Source of the DNA: CAZSBB01 sp964605235
GTDB lineage: Bacteria; Planctomycetota; Phycisphaerae; Phycisphaerales; Phycisphaeraceae
Direction: 5' to 3'
Length of the DNA: 64,000 bases
Assembly (NCBI GenBank): GCA_964605235.1
Contig: CAZSBB010000030.1
Location: forward strand, 1-64,000
How positions within the stretch are numbered: the first letter of the stretch is position 1; each line of letters starts with the position of its first letter. The notes under the pieces were generated by a model that did not search any database, was not told the origin of the DNA, and was given only the letters and a program-made list of their open reading frames with translations. The translations under genes and the position numbers were made by a program. Shown here one piece after another: positions 36,303-44,792 of the stretch.

Positions 36303-37532
36303 ATGTATGAACTGACCTGTCCAAGCTGTGCGCAAAAGCGGGTGTTTCCCTTCCTTCGACCGGGGGCGCGATCCGTTTGCGCCAAATGCGAGCACACCTG
36401 GCAGATCAGCGCTGAGCATATCCGCCACGAAGTTGAGCTGATCGAGCCCCCCGCCGGCGAAAATCCGCTGCTGCTGGGCGCCACCACCCCCAAGCCGCCG
36501 CCCCCCATGCGGCCCAAGCCCCCCGCGCCGCCGCCGCCGCCGCCCCCGCCGCCGCCGGAACCGCCCAAGCCCCACAGCGAACCGCCCTCGCCGTCGGTCG
36601 CCCGCATGATCGCCCAGCGCCGCGCCGCCCGCCGCCGCCGTCAGCAACTGGTCACCCTGCTGGTGGTCTTCGGCGTCCTGCTGCTGCTGGTCATCGGCGT
36701 GGCGGTCGGGCTCAACACGCAGCGCGGCGCCAACATCATGAATATGCTCACCGGCGGCGGCCCCCCAGCCATCGCCCCGCCGACCCGCGCGCCCGGCGCT
36801 GAACGCAAGGACACCCCGCCTCCGCCCAATCTCCCGATCTTCACCGCCGAACGGCTCACCGCCACCGATTGGGAAGAGGTCTACCAGCATTACGAGCACC
36901 AGTTGCCGTCGCAGCTCCTGCGTTTAAGCAGCGGCCGACTCGGCGGCGGCACCGGGGCGTATTCCGTCTATGTCGCGGATCTGGTCTGCGAGGGGCGGGA
37001 CGTGGTCGAGCTGGCGATGGTGGACCTGCTGCTGATTGACAGCTCCGAGATGGTGTTCGGCCGGTGCCGGCTGCCGCTGATGCTGGTCGGCGGCTCGTTC
37101 AATGACGAACCCGGCGCCCGCACGCTGCGGGTGAAAGTCCCCCGGCGATTGGCGGACCGCACCGTGCGGATCGAATCCAACGTGGAGATCATCCTGACCC
37201 TGAGCAACGCCGCCCGCTTCACCGATATGCTTGTCGAGCAAAGCAGCGGCGGCACGCAATCGCAGTTGCGGCTGACCGCCTACAACCCGTTGCCCAAGTC
37301 GCTCCAGCGGGCGGTGTTCTTCATCCAGGCGCTGGATGAGGAAGGCGAAGTGCTCGGACGCTACCGGGTGAACTGGACCGAACCGGTCGGCCCGCGGCAA
37401 CGCCTGGAACTGCTGGCGGTCGTGCCGGTGCGGGATGAAGCGAGCGTGCGCAAGTGGCAGGTGACCGGCGCCGCCGAACCGCAACGGCAATTCGGCCCGC
37501 CGGCGGATGAACCGGCTCCGGCAGCGCGTTGA
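36303..37532 (+). CDS. Zinc-ribbon, proline-rich single-pass membrane protein of unknown function
   Basis: The product is 409 residues. It begins with a zinc ribbon: C-x2-C in CPSC (residues 6-9) and CAKC, with the pattern of zinc-ribbon MJ0042-type domains common in planctomycetes. An extreme proline linker follows (roughly residues 64-95), then a basic stretch (RRAARRRRQQ), one membrane helix (LVTLLVVFGVLLLLVIGVAV) and an outer domain of about 250 residues with beta-strands and no recognised family. The topology therefore places the zinc ribbon in the cytoplasm and the main domain outside. The ATG has no clear ribosome binding site. The function is unknown. It may be co-transcribed with the rhomboid gene 214 bases downstream, although an R3 repeat intervenes. 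Confidence 0.85.
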   Translation: MYELTCPSCAQKRVFPFLRPGARSVCAKCEHTWQISAEHIRHEVELIEPPAGENPLLLGATTPKPPPPMRPKPPAPPPPPPPPPPEPPKPHSEPPSPSVARMIAQRRAARRRRQQLVTLLVVFGVLLLLVIGVAVGLNTQRGANIMNMLTGGGPPAIAPPTRAPGAERKDTPPPPNLPIFTAERLTATDWEEVYQHYEHQLPSQLLRLSSGRLGGGTGAYSVYVADLVCEGRDVVELAMVDLLLIDSSEMVFGRCRLPLMLVGGSFNDEPGARTLRVKVPRRLADRTVRIESNVEIILTLSNAARFTDMLVEQSSGGTQSQLRLTAYNPLPKSLQRAVFFIQALDEEGEVLGRYRVNWTEPVGPRQRLELLAVVPVRDEASVRKWQVTGAAEPQRQFGPPADEPAPAAR

Positions 37533-37547
37533 AAGCCCCGTACACGA

Positions 37548-37680
37548 TGGTCACAGAGCACACCGAGAGCACGGAGATCACCGAGAGCGCACAACCAGGC
37601 TTGAAGCGCGTCGCGGTTCAGCTGGCCAGGGCATTTCTCGGTGGGTTTTCCTCGGTGCTCTCTGTGCCTCTGTGGTTGGC
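37548..37680. repeat. R3 CACAGAG-type inverted repeat
   Basis: The left arm has CACAGAGCACACCGAGAGCA and the right arm GTGCTCTCTGTGCCTCTGTG, with an inner CGAGAG/CTCGG pair. It is located upstream of the rhomboid gene. Confidence 0.78.
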
Positions 37681-37746
37681 ACTGTTTTAAACCAGCCGAC
37701 ACCCCCGGATTGCTTCGGACGTATCAACCCCAGCACAGGCGCCGCG

Positions 37747-38979
37747 ATGGTACTGGTATTTCCCATACGCACGGATCGCCGGCTGCACCGCTGGCCCTGG
37801 GTCAACGCCGGGCTGATTGCCGCCAATGTGCTGGTCTATCTGCTCACCCTCGACCACCTCGACAGCCTGCAGGTCCGCCGGCTGTTTCTCTATCCGCTCA
37901 CGCCCCAACTCGGACAGTTCTTCAGCTACCAGTTCCTCCATCACGACGCCTGGCATCTGCTGGCGAACATGATCTTCCTGTGGGTATTCGGCAACAATGT
38001 CGAAGATCGGCTCGGTCGCGTCAGCTATCTGGCGTTCTACCTCGCGGGCGGCGTGCTGGCGGGACTAGCCGAGTGCCTCACGGTGATTCCGCCCCTGCCC
38101 GGCCAGGCGCCGCCGGCGGTGCTGGGCGCCAGCGGCGCGGTGGCGGCGGTGACCTGCGCCTTCCTGGTGCTGTTTCCCCGCACCCATGTCACGCTGGTGT
38201 ACTGGGTGGTGATCCTGTTCGGCGGCTTCGAAATCGCCAGTGTGCTGCTGGTGGGCTTTCAGGTTGCCCAGAACGTGGTCATGCACCTGTGGGGCAGCGG
38301 CGGGGTGGCGTATGTCGCCCATCTGGCGGGATACCTCTACGGCTTTGTGGCGGTGCTGCTGCTGTTGCGGCTGCGTCTGCTGCCGCGCGAGCCGCAGGAC
38401 CTGCTGTCCCAACTGGAACACTGGCAGCGCCGGCAGAAGTTTCGACAGCTGGCGGCCGGCGGCTACAACCCCTGGGAACGCGAAGACGACGCGCCCGCCG
38501 CGTCGCCGCTGGCGCCTCTGCCGTCGGCAGCAACCAGCGCAGGTCCAACCCTGCCCGACACCGGCAGCGCGATCGCCAGTGGACCTGAGCCACGCTTCGC
38601 GGCGATGCGCGGGCAGATCACCCGGCATGTGCAGGAACATCGGCTCGCGGAAGCCGCGGAACTCTACGCCCAGTTGCTGGCGATCGGCGGCGGGCAGGTG
38701 CTGGCGCGACAGCATCAACTGGACCTCGCCAACCAACTGGCGGCCGAGGGGCGCCGGGAGCTGGCGGCCCGGGCATATGAGCTTTACCTGCAGGCCTACC
38801 CCACCGACCCGCAGGCCGACGACGTGGCGCTGATGCTCGCCTTGCTGTATGCGCGATATCTCGACCGCCGGCAGCGCGCCCGCGAACTGCTCCGGCCGCT
38901 GCGCCCGAAGCTGACCGATCCGCGCCATCGCACGCTCGTCGAAGCGCTCTGGCAGGAATTGCCCGATGACGGTGCGTGA
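37747..38979 (+). CDS. Rhomboid-family intramembrane serine protease with helical C-terminal extension
   Basis: The product is 410 residues. The first 225 form a six-helix rhomboid domain: SYQFLHHDAWHLLANMIFLW with the H-x-x-x-N type loop 1, the catalytic Ser129 in LGASGAVAAVTC, and the partner His192 in VAYVAHLAGYLYG. Rhomboids cleave membrane proteins within or near the bilayer. After a basic, proline-rich linker, the last 170 residues are helical with tetratricopeptide-like repeats (RLAEAAELYAQLLAIGGGQV, RRELAARAYELYLQAYPTDP), probably a cytoplasmic protein-interaction module. The start at 37747 has no strong ribosome binding site. Natural substrates are unknown. Confidence 0.92.
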   Translation: MVLVFPIRTDRRLHRWPWVNAGLIAANVLVYLLTLDHLDSLQVRRLFLYPLTPQLGQFFSYQFLHHDAWHLLANMIFLWVFGNNVEDRLGRVSYLAFYLAGGVLAGLAECLTVIPPLPGQAPPAVLGASGAVAAVTCAFLVLFPRTHVTLVYWVVILFGGFEIASVLLVGFQVAQNVVMHLWGSGGVAYVAHLAGYLYGFVAVLLLLRLRLLPREPQDLLSQLEHWQRRQKFRQLAAGGYNPWEREDDAPAASPLAPLPSAATSAGPTLPDTGSAIASGPEPRFAAMRGQITRHVQEHRLAEAAELYAQLLAIGGGQVLARQHQLDLANQLAAEGRRELAARAYELYLQAYPTDPQADDVALMLALLYARYLDRRQRARELLRPLRPKLTDPRHRTLVEALWQELPDDGA

Positions 38980-38993
38980 GCATGACAAGAGGT

Positions 38994-39075
38994 CCCCCGG
39001 CAGAGCCGGGGGCTAACGGGATGCCGCCAGGTTGAATCCATTAGCCCCGGGCTCTGCCCGGGGATTCTTCCCCCG
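38994..39075. repeat. R1 palindromic repeat, inverted double copy
   Basis: CCCCCGGC-AGA-GCCGGGGG followed by CTAA (38994-39016) and TTAG preceding CCCCGGGC-TCT-GCCCGGGG (39041-39063) face each other. A small direct duplication of CCCCGGGGATTCTTC ends the element. It is located between the convergent rhomboid and esterase genes. Confidence 0.87.
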
Positions 39076-39113
39076 GGGATTCTTCGCGTCCGACGTTTCA
39101 AGCACTCACATCA

Positions 39114-40034
39114 TCACCGCGGTGCATCCAGCAAGCCATGCTTCCGCAGGAAGTCGGCGGTCAGGTCCATCGCCTGCTGGAACAGCGTCAGGTCGTAGAG
39201 GAAGTAGCCATGCCCGCCGCCGGGGTGGGTGATGAGCTGGCAGTCATTGCCCGCCTGCTGCATGAGCTCGACAAAGCGCACCGCGCCGGCATGGGGCGTC
39301 ACTTTGTCGTTGTCGCCATGCAGCACCAGCGTGGGCGGGAGCTGCGGCTTGACCTGATCCACCGGCGAAAGCTCGCGCCAGCGGGCGCCGATTTTCGCTT
39401 GCCCGTAGCCGTCTGCGGATGTGTCGATGACCGGGTAATACAGCACCAGCGCGTTGGGCATGCAGGAAATGGTGACGTCTTCGCCCGGCTCGTCGACGCC
39501 GGTGAACAGCGCGGCGCCAACCGCCAGATGCCCACCCGCCGAGCCGCCGGTGACGGCGATGCGCTGCGGATCAATGCCCAGTTCGTCGGCGTGGGCGCGC
39601 AGGTAGCGAATGGCGGAGCGGGCGTCGCGCACGCAGTCGAACACGCTGGCGTCGCCCGGTTTGGGGCCTTTCTGGCGGACGGTGATCAGCCGATATTCCA
39701 CGCTGATGCCGACCATGCCCAGTTGGGCGAAATGCTGGGCGAAGGGATAGAAATAGCTGGGGTCGCGGCTGGTCCACCCGCCGCCGTGGAAGGTGACGTA
39801 CGCCGGCCGGCGCTGGGAAGGGTCGAAGTTCGCCGGCGCAAACACATGCAGGCTCAGCTCCCGGCCGGCGACGGTTTTGTAGGTCACGAGGCGTGAAGGT
39901 TTCATCTGCTGCGCCATTTCCACGACCGGCTGCGGGCGCGCCAGCGCGACGCTGGTGCTCATTGCCAGCAGGAGCCCGAGGACCAGCGGACAGCGTAACC
40001 GGGCAGGCGCAGCAGGGGCAGGATGCTGGGGCAC
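39114..40034 (-). CDS. Secreted alpha/beta-hydrolase (esterase/lipase, HSL-like)
   Basis: The product is about 306 residues from a GTG at 40034 that lies just after the preceding stop; the frame stays open to an ATG at 40133 inside the pseudopilin gene, so the start is uncertain. The signal peptide is LVLGLLLAMSTSVALA. The catalytic parts are the oxyanion motif HGGGW in YVTFHGGGWTSRD, the nucleophile elbow GGSAGGHLA, an Asp in HGDNDKVTP and the final His in HPGGGHGYF. This is the hormone-sensitive-lipase/acetyl-esterase type found in many glycan-degradation loci, often removing acetyl groups from polysaccharides. It follows a pseudopilin gene by 7 bases, so the two form an operon. Confidence 0.88.
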   Translation of the reverse strand: MPQHPAPAAPARLRCPLVLGLLLAMSTSVALARPQPVVEMAQQMKPSRLVTYKTVAGRELSLHVFAPANFDPSQRRPAYVTFHGGGWTSRDPSYFYPFAQHFAQLGMVGISVEYRLITVRQKGPKPGDASVFDCVRDARSAIRYLRAHADELGIDPQRIAVTGGSAGGHLAVGAALFTGVDEPGEDVTISCMPNALVLYYPVIDTSADGYGQAKIGARWRELSPVDQVKPQLPPTLVLHGDNDKVTPHAGAVRFVELMQQAGNDCQLITHPGGGHGYFLYDLTLFQQAMDLTADFLRKHGLLDAPR

Positions 40035-40041
40035 GGCTGCT

Positions 40042-40794
40042 TCACCCGGGCGGGATGTCGCCGATGTTGTACAGGCGTTGGAAGTTGGCTTCGCCGGTGT
40101 CGATCTGCGGGCGTCGAGCTTCGGCGTGGCCATCCCAGTACATCATGTTGGTGGACGCCTGATGGCGGAAGGCATAGGCGGTGCTCGCGGAGGCGGCGTC
40201 GTCGAGGTCGCCCAGGTAGTAGGTCCAGTTGGGCGAGGAGGCGTCGATGTCCGCCACGAGTCCCGCCTTGCTGGTTCGGCCGTGCAGTTCATCGCTGCGT
40301 GGGCCCAGCGACCACCCCTTGCGGGGGCGGCCATAGGCGGTGGAGCTGTTGGCGACGGTGAAGTTCAGGGCATACGAGCCGCGCACATTTTCCCAGCGCC
40401 AGAAGGGCTGGTTGAGCACGATCGAGGCGCCGACTTCGCTGGGGCAGCGCAGCACCACGTAGGACTGAATGGTTTTGTCGTTGCCGTTGGACGCGTTGAC
40501 GCCGGTGTAGGTCGCCAGGTTGCCGATGCCGCCGCCTGCGCCGAGGATTTCGTACCAGTTGCCGGTCCAGCGATTCTTGGCGCTGGGGAAGTAGTCGTTG
40601 AACGACTGGGCGTAGGTTTCAAAGCCGGGGCAGAGCTGTTTGAGATTGGTCAGACACTGCATGCTGCGGGCGGCGGCGCGGGCGCTGCTGAGGGCGGGCA
40701 GCAGAATCGCCACGAGCAGACCAATGATGGAAATGACCACCAGCAGTTCGATCAAGGTGAATGCCCCGGAGCGGTGTGACTGGGCGGTTCGCAT
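40042..40794 (-). CDS. Second pseudopilin-type secreted protein with H-x9-DG C-terminus
   Basis: The product is 250 residues from the ATG at 40794, which has GGAG seven bases upstream; the frame is open 18 codons more. The class III signal peptide is RSGAFTLIELLVVISIIGLL, followed by a LPALSSARAAARSMQCLTNL helix. The C-terminal FRHQASTNMMYWDGHAE gives His, nine residues, Asp-Gly. It is a paralogue of the protein at 20568-21434, and it is followed at once by a secreted esterase, as that one is followed by a secreted lyase-like protein. It is presumably exported and processed by prepilin peptidase. Whether such proteins build a filament or act singly is unknown. Confidence 0.92.
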   Translation of the reverse strand: MRTAQSHRSGAFTLIELLVVISIIGLLVAILLPALSSARAAARSMQCLTNLKQLCPGFETYAQSFNDYFPSAKNRWTGNWYEILGAGGGIGNLATYTGVNASNGNDKTIQSYVVLRCPSEVGASIVLNQPFWRWENVRGSYALNFTVANSSTAYGRPRKGWSLGPRSDELHGRTSKAGLVADIDASSPNWTYYLGDLDDAASASTAYAFRHQASTNMMYWDGHAEARRPQIDTGEANFQRLYNIGDIPPG

Positions 40795-40834
40795 GCGTGC
40801 ACTCCGCGGCGACGCAGGGGTCGCCAAGACATTT

Positions 40835-40849
40835 ATTGAATAGATCAAT
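40835..40849. promoter_or_regulatory. AT-rich palindrome upstream of pseudopilin
   Basis: ATTGA-ATAGA-TCAAT is a 15-base perfect dyad 41 bases upstream of the pseudopilin start, next to AT-rich sequence (TTAAGTATATGTTTAC) that may contain the promoter. It could be an operator for the GntR/LacI-type regulator encoded at 41092-42207 or for another factor. The role is inference. Confidence 0.4.
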
Positions 40850-40899
40850 TAAGTATATGTTTACGCCGGGCAGCGTCAAGCAAATGGGGGCATGGTCCA

Positions 40900-41050
40900 G
40901 GGCAAACGCATGTCTCCCGGACGTCTTGTGCTGAACGAGCCCCGACCGTGAGGGAGGGGTGGTTTTCGTGGCGTCACACCGCTGCGGCTGCGCCGCAACC
41001 CCTTGCTGACGCGCGGGGCTCGTCAGAAAGTGTGGTGCATGCGTCTGCCC
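40900..41050. repeat. R2 REPIN-like element, copy 3 (half-sites C and A)
   Basis: The outer arms are GGGCAAACGCATGT and GCATGCGTCTGCCC. The left inner half is type C (ACGAGCCCCGACCGTGAGGG then AGGGGTGG). The right half is type A in reverse (CTGCGGCTGCGCCGCAACCC then CTTGCTGACGCGCGG). It lies between the second regulator and the second pseudopilin. The 297-base gap contains this element and the palindrome at 40835. Confidence 0.88.
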
Positions 41051-41091
41051 TGCGGCATGGTCAGTCGCGCCGGGCTGTGGCCGCTACTGGG

Positions 41092-42207
41092 TTACTGCGG
41101 GTCGTGCTGCTGCTCGAACTGGGCTTCGGTGATGGGTTCGATCCAGCGTTGAGCGGGCACTTTTTGGCGGCGCACCCGTTGGTCGATGGTGTCGATCATC
41201 CGGGCGAGCAGGTCGCGGCAGTCGGTGCCGATGCGGACGATGGGCAACTTGCTGGCGGGGCGGTCGGGGAAGTTGCAGTAGCCCACCACGGTCAGGTCGC
41301 GCTGGGTGTTGACGCCGGCTTGGGCAAGCCCATCCACCGCGCACTCAATCATGTGATCGTCGGCCAGGATCAACCCGTCGGGGCGCTCGGCGGGCTGGCG
41401 GTCGTACAGCAGGCGCACGGTGGCGCGGATGCCGTCGGTCAGTCGCGGCTGCAGCGGAATGGACCAGTACGGCTTGGTCACCAGGCCGAAGGACGACGCC
41501 AGTTTCGCCAGCGCGCGTTGCAGCGGGATGTGCATGTCCTCGGTGGTCAGCATCGCCACGCGCTGTCGGCCGGCGTGCGCCAAATGCGCCAACGCCTGCT
41601 TGAGAAAGCTGGTGAGGTGGGGCGATACATGCGTCAACCCCGCGGTATCGGCACGCTGCGGACTGGCGGTGACCACCGGCAAATGCGGATCGTTCAGCAA
41701 CGGCGACGCCAGCAGATGCGGCGCGGGAGCATCGAGCAACATCATGCCCGCCAGCCGGCGCAGGCGCGCGCGTTCCACCGCTTCCGCCAGCGCCGGACGC
41801 GCCGGCTCTTCCCGTGGGTCGAACCACAGCACGATGCGGCGGTCGCTTTGCTGGGCGTTGAACCGCTCGGCGGCTTCGAGCAGCGCACGATGGAAGCGCG
41901 CCCGGCCGGGGGTGCGGACAAAGGCTTCCGCCCGGCTCAGCAGCAAACCATAGTGGTACAGGTGCGGCGGGAACGCGGCGACATACGTGCCATCGCCATG
42001 CCGGGAGACGACGAAACCTTCCTCGCCCAGTTGGGTCAGGCCGCATTGCACCGTGACATAGCTGGCGCCGGTGGTCTTGACCAGTGCTTCCCGCGACGGC
42101 AGCCGCGCCCCCGGCGGGTACGCGCCGTTGACGATCTGCTGTCGCAAGCCGTCCGCCACCGCCTGGCGCGTGATGCGGCTGCTGCGCGGCTGGGCGGTGG
42201 GGGACAT
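41092..42207 (-). CDS. GntR-headed, LacI-type sensor transcriptional regulator (second copy)
   Basis: The product is 371 residues. The ATG has AGGAG eight bases upstream. Residues 12-80 are a GntR winged helix (ADGLRQQIVNGAYPPGARLP, SREALVKTTGASYVTVQCGL, TQLGEEGFVVSRHGDGTYV). The rest is a LacI-type sugar-sensor domain (GRQRVAMLTTEDMHIPLQRA, RPDGLILADDHMIECAVDGL, DLTVVGYCNFPD). It has the same architecture as 21635-22777. It is followed on the same strand by a pseudopilin and a secreted esterase, with an R2 repeat between, repeating the arrangement of the first locus. It probably senses a sugar and controls the pseudopilin-esterase unit; the ligand is unknown. Confidence 0.9.
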   Translation of the reverse strand: MSPTAQPRSSRITRQAVADGLRQQIVNGAYPPGARLPSREALVKTTGASYVTVQCGLTQLGEEGFVVSRHGDGTYVAAFPPHLYHYGLLLSRAEAFVRTPGRARFHRALLEAAERFNAQQSDRRIVLWFDPREEPARPALAEAVERARLRRLAGMMLLDAPAPHLLASPLLNDPHLPVVTASPQRADTAGLTHVSPHLTSFLKQALAHLAHAGRQRVAMLTTEDMHIPLQRALAKLASSFGLVTKPYWSIPLQPRLTDGIRATVRLLYDRQPAERPDGLILADDHMIECAVDGLAQAGVNTQRDLTVVGYCNFPDRPASKLPIVRIGTDCRDLLARMIDTIDQRVRRQKVPAQRWIEPITEAQFEQQHDPQ

Positions 42208-42275
42208 AGACAGAGCTCCTGGGCACGATTATGAATGATCGGGACCACGATTCAACTGGCGCGGTTGGTGGCGTG

Positions 42276-42305
42276 ACCCGCCCACCGGCGTGGGCGGCTC
42301 GGACA
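42276..42305. repeat. R5 short palindromic repeat
   Basis: GCCCACCGGCGTGGGC followed by GGCTCGGA is a short hairpin that recurs in variant form at 49607 and 49726. It sits in the 247-base region before the glycosyltransferase cluster. That region also has repeated TTATGCCGC words (from 42352 and 42381), which may be regulatory. Confidence 0.5.
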
Positions 42306-42454
42306 CGCCGATGAACGCCGCACCGCTCCGATAACCGCCGATGCTTTATGCCGCATATCCGCATTCTTCCGCCCATACCGGTTATGCCGCTAATTCCGGT
42401 GCTGCGGACGGCCGATAGCGAGGTTGTGACGACGAGGGTTGTATTGGAGTCGCC

Positions 42455-43342
42455 ATGACGTTGCCGCGCATCTCCATCATCATGCCCAGCTTCAACCAGG
42501 CGGCGTACCTGGAGCGCGCGATCCTCAGCGTGCTCAGTCAGGGTTACGCCGACCTGGAGTTCATGGTGTTCGACGCCGGCTCCACCGACGGCAGCGTGGA
42601 GATCATCCACCGCTACCAGCGCCATCTGGCGCACTGGGTCAGCCAGCGTGATCGGGGTCAGACCGACGCGATCAATCAAGGCATCCTGCGCGCCACCGGC
42701 CAGGTGATCGCGTTTCTCAACAGTGACGACCTGTATCTGCCCGGCGCGCTCAATGCCGTGGGGGCCGCTTTTTCCGCGGATTCCACGCTGAAATGGCTGG
42801 TCGGCGCCTGCACGCAGATCGACGCCCGTGACGCCACCGTTGGCCGGTTCGCCCACGCCCAGCCGCGCGATCTGGCGAGCTATCTCATGCGGTTATCGGG
42901 CATGCTGCCTCAGCCGTCGAGCTTCTGGGCGGTGGACCTGTTCTGCGATCACGGGCTGTTCGACCTCGATCTGCATTACAGCTTCGACTACGAATTCAAC
43001 TGCCGGCTGCTGGCGCGCGGCGAACGTCCGGTGCTGTCCGAACAGGCGCTGGCGGCGTTCCGCATGCACGACACCAGCAAGGGCGGGACCAGCCCGCTGG
43101 GCTTCGGGCTCGAACGCATCGCCATCGCCCGCCGCTACGCCCATTGCCTGCGCTGGCGGGAGCGTTTGGCGCTGTATCGAAATCTTGGTTATCGCGAACG
43201 TAAATATGCCGTCGATGCGACCGAAGATAAATCAGGCGCTGCCCTCTGGGCGCGCGTGCTGCGACGTCCCTGGTGGCTGCTGAGCCAACAGGTGCGCCAG
43301 GCGCTGCGTCCAGGTCAGTTCCAGGTACGGAGAGCAGCGTGA
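42455..43342 (+). CDS. Family 2 glycosyltransferase
   Basis: The product is 295 residues. The GT-A fold opening is ISIIMPSFNQAAYLERAILS, followed by VLSQGYADLEFMVFDAGSTD, SQRDRGQTDAINQGI and the metal/nucleotide-binding FLNSDD. The later SSFWAVDLF-HGLFDLDLHYSFDYEF pattern is typical of GT2 enzymes that build cell-surface glycans. The gene is first in a cluster: its stop codon overlaps the GTG start of the next glycosyltransferase by four bases (GTGA), which indicates translational coupling. There is no membrane segment, so it is cytosolic or peripheral. The sugar donor and acceptor are unknown. Confidence 0.93.
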   Translation: MTLPRISIIMPSFNQAAYLERAILSVLSQGYADLEFMVFDAGSTDGSVEIIHRYQRHLAHWVSQRDRGQTDAINQGILRATGQVIAFLNSDDLYLPGALNAVGAAFSADSTLKWLVGACTQIDARDATVGRFAHAQPRDLASYLMRLSGMLPQPSSFWAVDLFCDHGLFDLDLHYSFDYEFNCRLLARGERPVLSEQALAAFRMHDTSKGGTSPLGFGLERIAIARRYAHCLRWRERLALYRNLGYRERKYAVDATEDKSGAALWARVLRRPWWLLSQQVRQALRPGQFQVRRAA

Positions 43343-44670
43343 CCACGCTGGATGGACAACCCGGAGCGGCAACCCCCGCCGGCAAACCGCTGGTGATCCC
43401 CGGCTCGCCCAGCGCCCTGCGCGAAGCGACGCCGGCGCCGAAGGTGTCCGCGCCCACCCAACTGACCATCCTCACCACCCGCTTCTGGCCGGATCGCCAT
43501 GGCGGGGTCGAGGAGCACATGTGGCGCATCGCCACCGAAGCCGCCGCCGCCGGCACTCAGGTGCAGGTGCTCACGGAAAACCGCCTGCAACTGACGCCCA
43601 CCGAGCAGCCGTTGCCGAACATCACCATTGAACGCGCGCCGCGTCTGGACCCGGGCGCCTTCTGGCGCTGGCCCTACCTGCCGCGCATGCGCTGGTGGAT
43701 GAAGCAGCTGCGCCGCCACCCGCCCCTGGGTTGGATCTGGGCGGTCGATCCCCCCAGCGCCATGGCGGCGATCATGTGCGGCTACGGCGCACGCACCATC
43801 TACAACCCGCCCAGCTGCTGGGCCGCCATGCATCGCGTGTATGAAGCCCGCCCGCATGTCACCACCATGCGCATCGCCAAGGGCTTTCGCGTCATGGAAC
43901 GCTACGTCTACCACCATGCCGCCAAGGTCGTCGTCGCCAGCAAGGCGATCGGCCAGCAGTACGTCAACTTCCATGGCGTGCGCTCCAATGTCCACGTCGT
44001 CCCCCGCGGCGCCGGCGATGAACTGCTCCGCGAACTGCCTTCCACCAACGTGGCGCGCCAACTCTTTGGCTTCTCGCCCACGTCGTTCGTGGTCGGCTTC
44101 GTCGGTCGCCTCGATCCCTGCAAGGATTTGCCCCACCTCATCAAAGCCTGCGCCATGCCCGGCGTGCTGACGCCCAATGATCGCCTGCTGCTGGTGGGCG
44201 AAGGCCCCGACCGCGCCCGCGTGGAAAACGCCCTGGCGGTGCACGGCATCCAGGATCGCACCGTCCTCACCGGCGCGCTGGAAGGCTCGGAACTGCTGGC
44301 GGCTTACGCGAGCATGAGCCTGCTGGTGCTGCCCAGCGTGTACGAAGGCTATGGCATGGTGATTCTCGAAGCCATGGCGGCGGGCTTGCCGGTCATCGGT
44401 CGTCCCGGCGATGGCCAGACCAGCTTCACCTCCATGGAAGAGATGATCGAGCACGGCAAAACCGGCCTGCTGATGCACCCGACCCGTGAGGAAGACCTGG
44501 GCGACAAGCTCCGCTGGTTCCGCTATCACCTTGACCAGGCGCGCGACATGGGTCGGCGTGGACGCGAGCAACTGAGCAAGCGCCCCTGGCGCCAGGTCGT
44601 GGGCGACTATCTCGACATCCTCGCCGGGCGCGAGCCGCGTGCCGCTGAGCCGACGCGCCACGCGGCGTGA
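43339..44670 (+). CDS. Family 4 glycosyltransferase
   Basis: The product is 443 residues. The GTG start overlaps the previous stop (GTGA) and has GGAG six bases upstream. After about 45 linker residues comes the GT-B opening LTILTTRFWPDRHGGVEEHM. The C-terminal donor-binding half has VVGFVGRLDPCKDLPHLIKA, RLLLVGEGPDRARVENAL, and LVLPSVYEGYGMVILEAMAA then GLPVIG, the E-x7-E motif of GT4 retaining transferases. It probably adds a sugar during exopolysaccharide or lipopolysaccharide-like synthesis, together with its neighbours. An R1 repeat separates it from the next gene. Confidence 0.94.
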   Translation: MTTLDGQPGAATPAGKPLVIPGSPSALREATPAPKVSAPTQLTILTTRFWPDRHGGVEEHMWRIATEAAAAGTQVQVLTENRLQLTPTEQPLPNITIERAPRLDPGAFWRWPYLPRMRWWMKQLRRHPPLGWIWAVDPPSAMAAIMCGYGARTIYNPPSCWAAMHRVYEARPHVTTMRIAKGFRVMERYVYHHAAKVVVASKAIGQQYVNFHGVRSNVHVVPRGAGDELLRELPSTNVARQLFGFSPTSFVVGFVGRLDPCKDLPHLIKACAMPGVLTPNDRLLLVGEGPDRARVENALAVHGIQDRTVLTGALEGSELLAAYASMSLLVLPSVYEGYGMVILEAMAAGLPVIGRPGDGQTSFTSMEEMIEHGKTGLLMHPTREEDLGDKLRWFRYHLDQARDMGRRGREQLSKRPWRQVVGDYLDILAGREPRAAEPTRHAA

Positions 44671-44702
44671 GTTGCAACACATGATGGCGCTGATCGGGCA
44701 AT

Positions 44703-44730
44703 TAACCCCGGGTCAATGACCCGGGGCTAA
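44703..44730. repeat. R1 palindromic repeat, single copy
   Basis: TTAACCCCGGGTCA-A-TGACCCGGGGCTAA is a hairpin with 10-bp arms between two glycosyltransferase-cluster genes, 33 bases after the upstream stop. It has no T-run. Confidence 0.85.
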
Positions 44731-44792
44731 ATGGTCGTGGAGCCGCCACCCGGTTTTCAAGCCCGTCGGCGCAAAACGTCGATCCAAAACCC

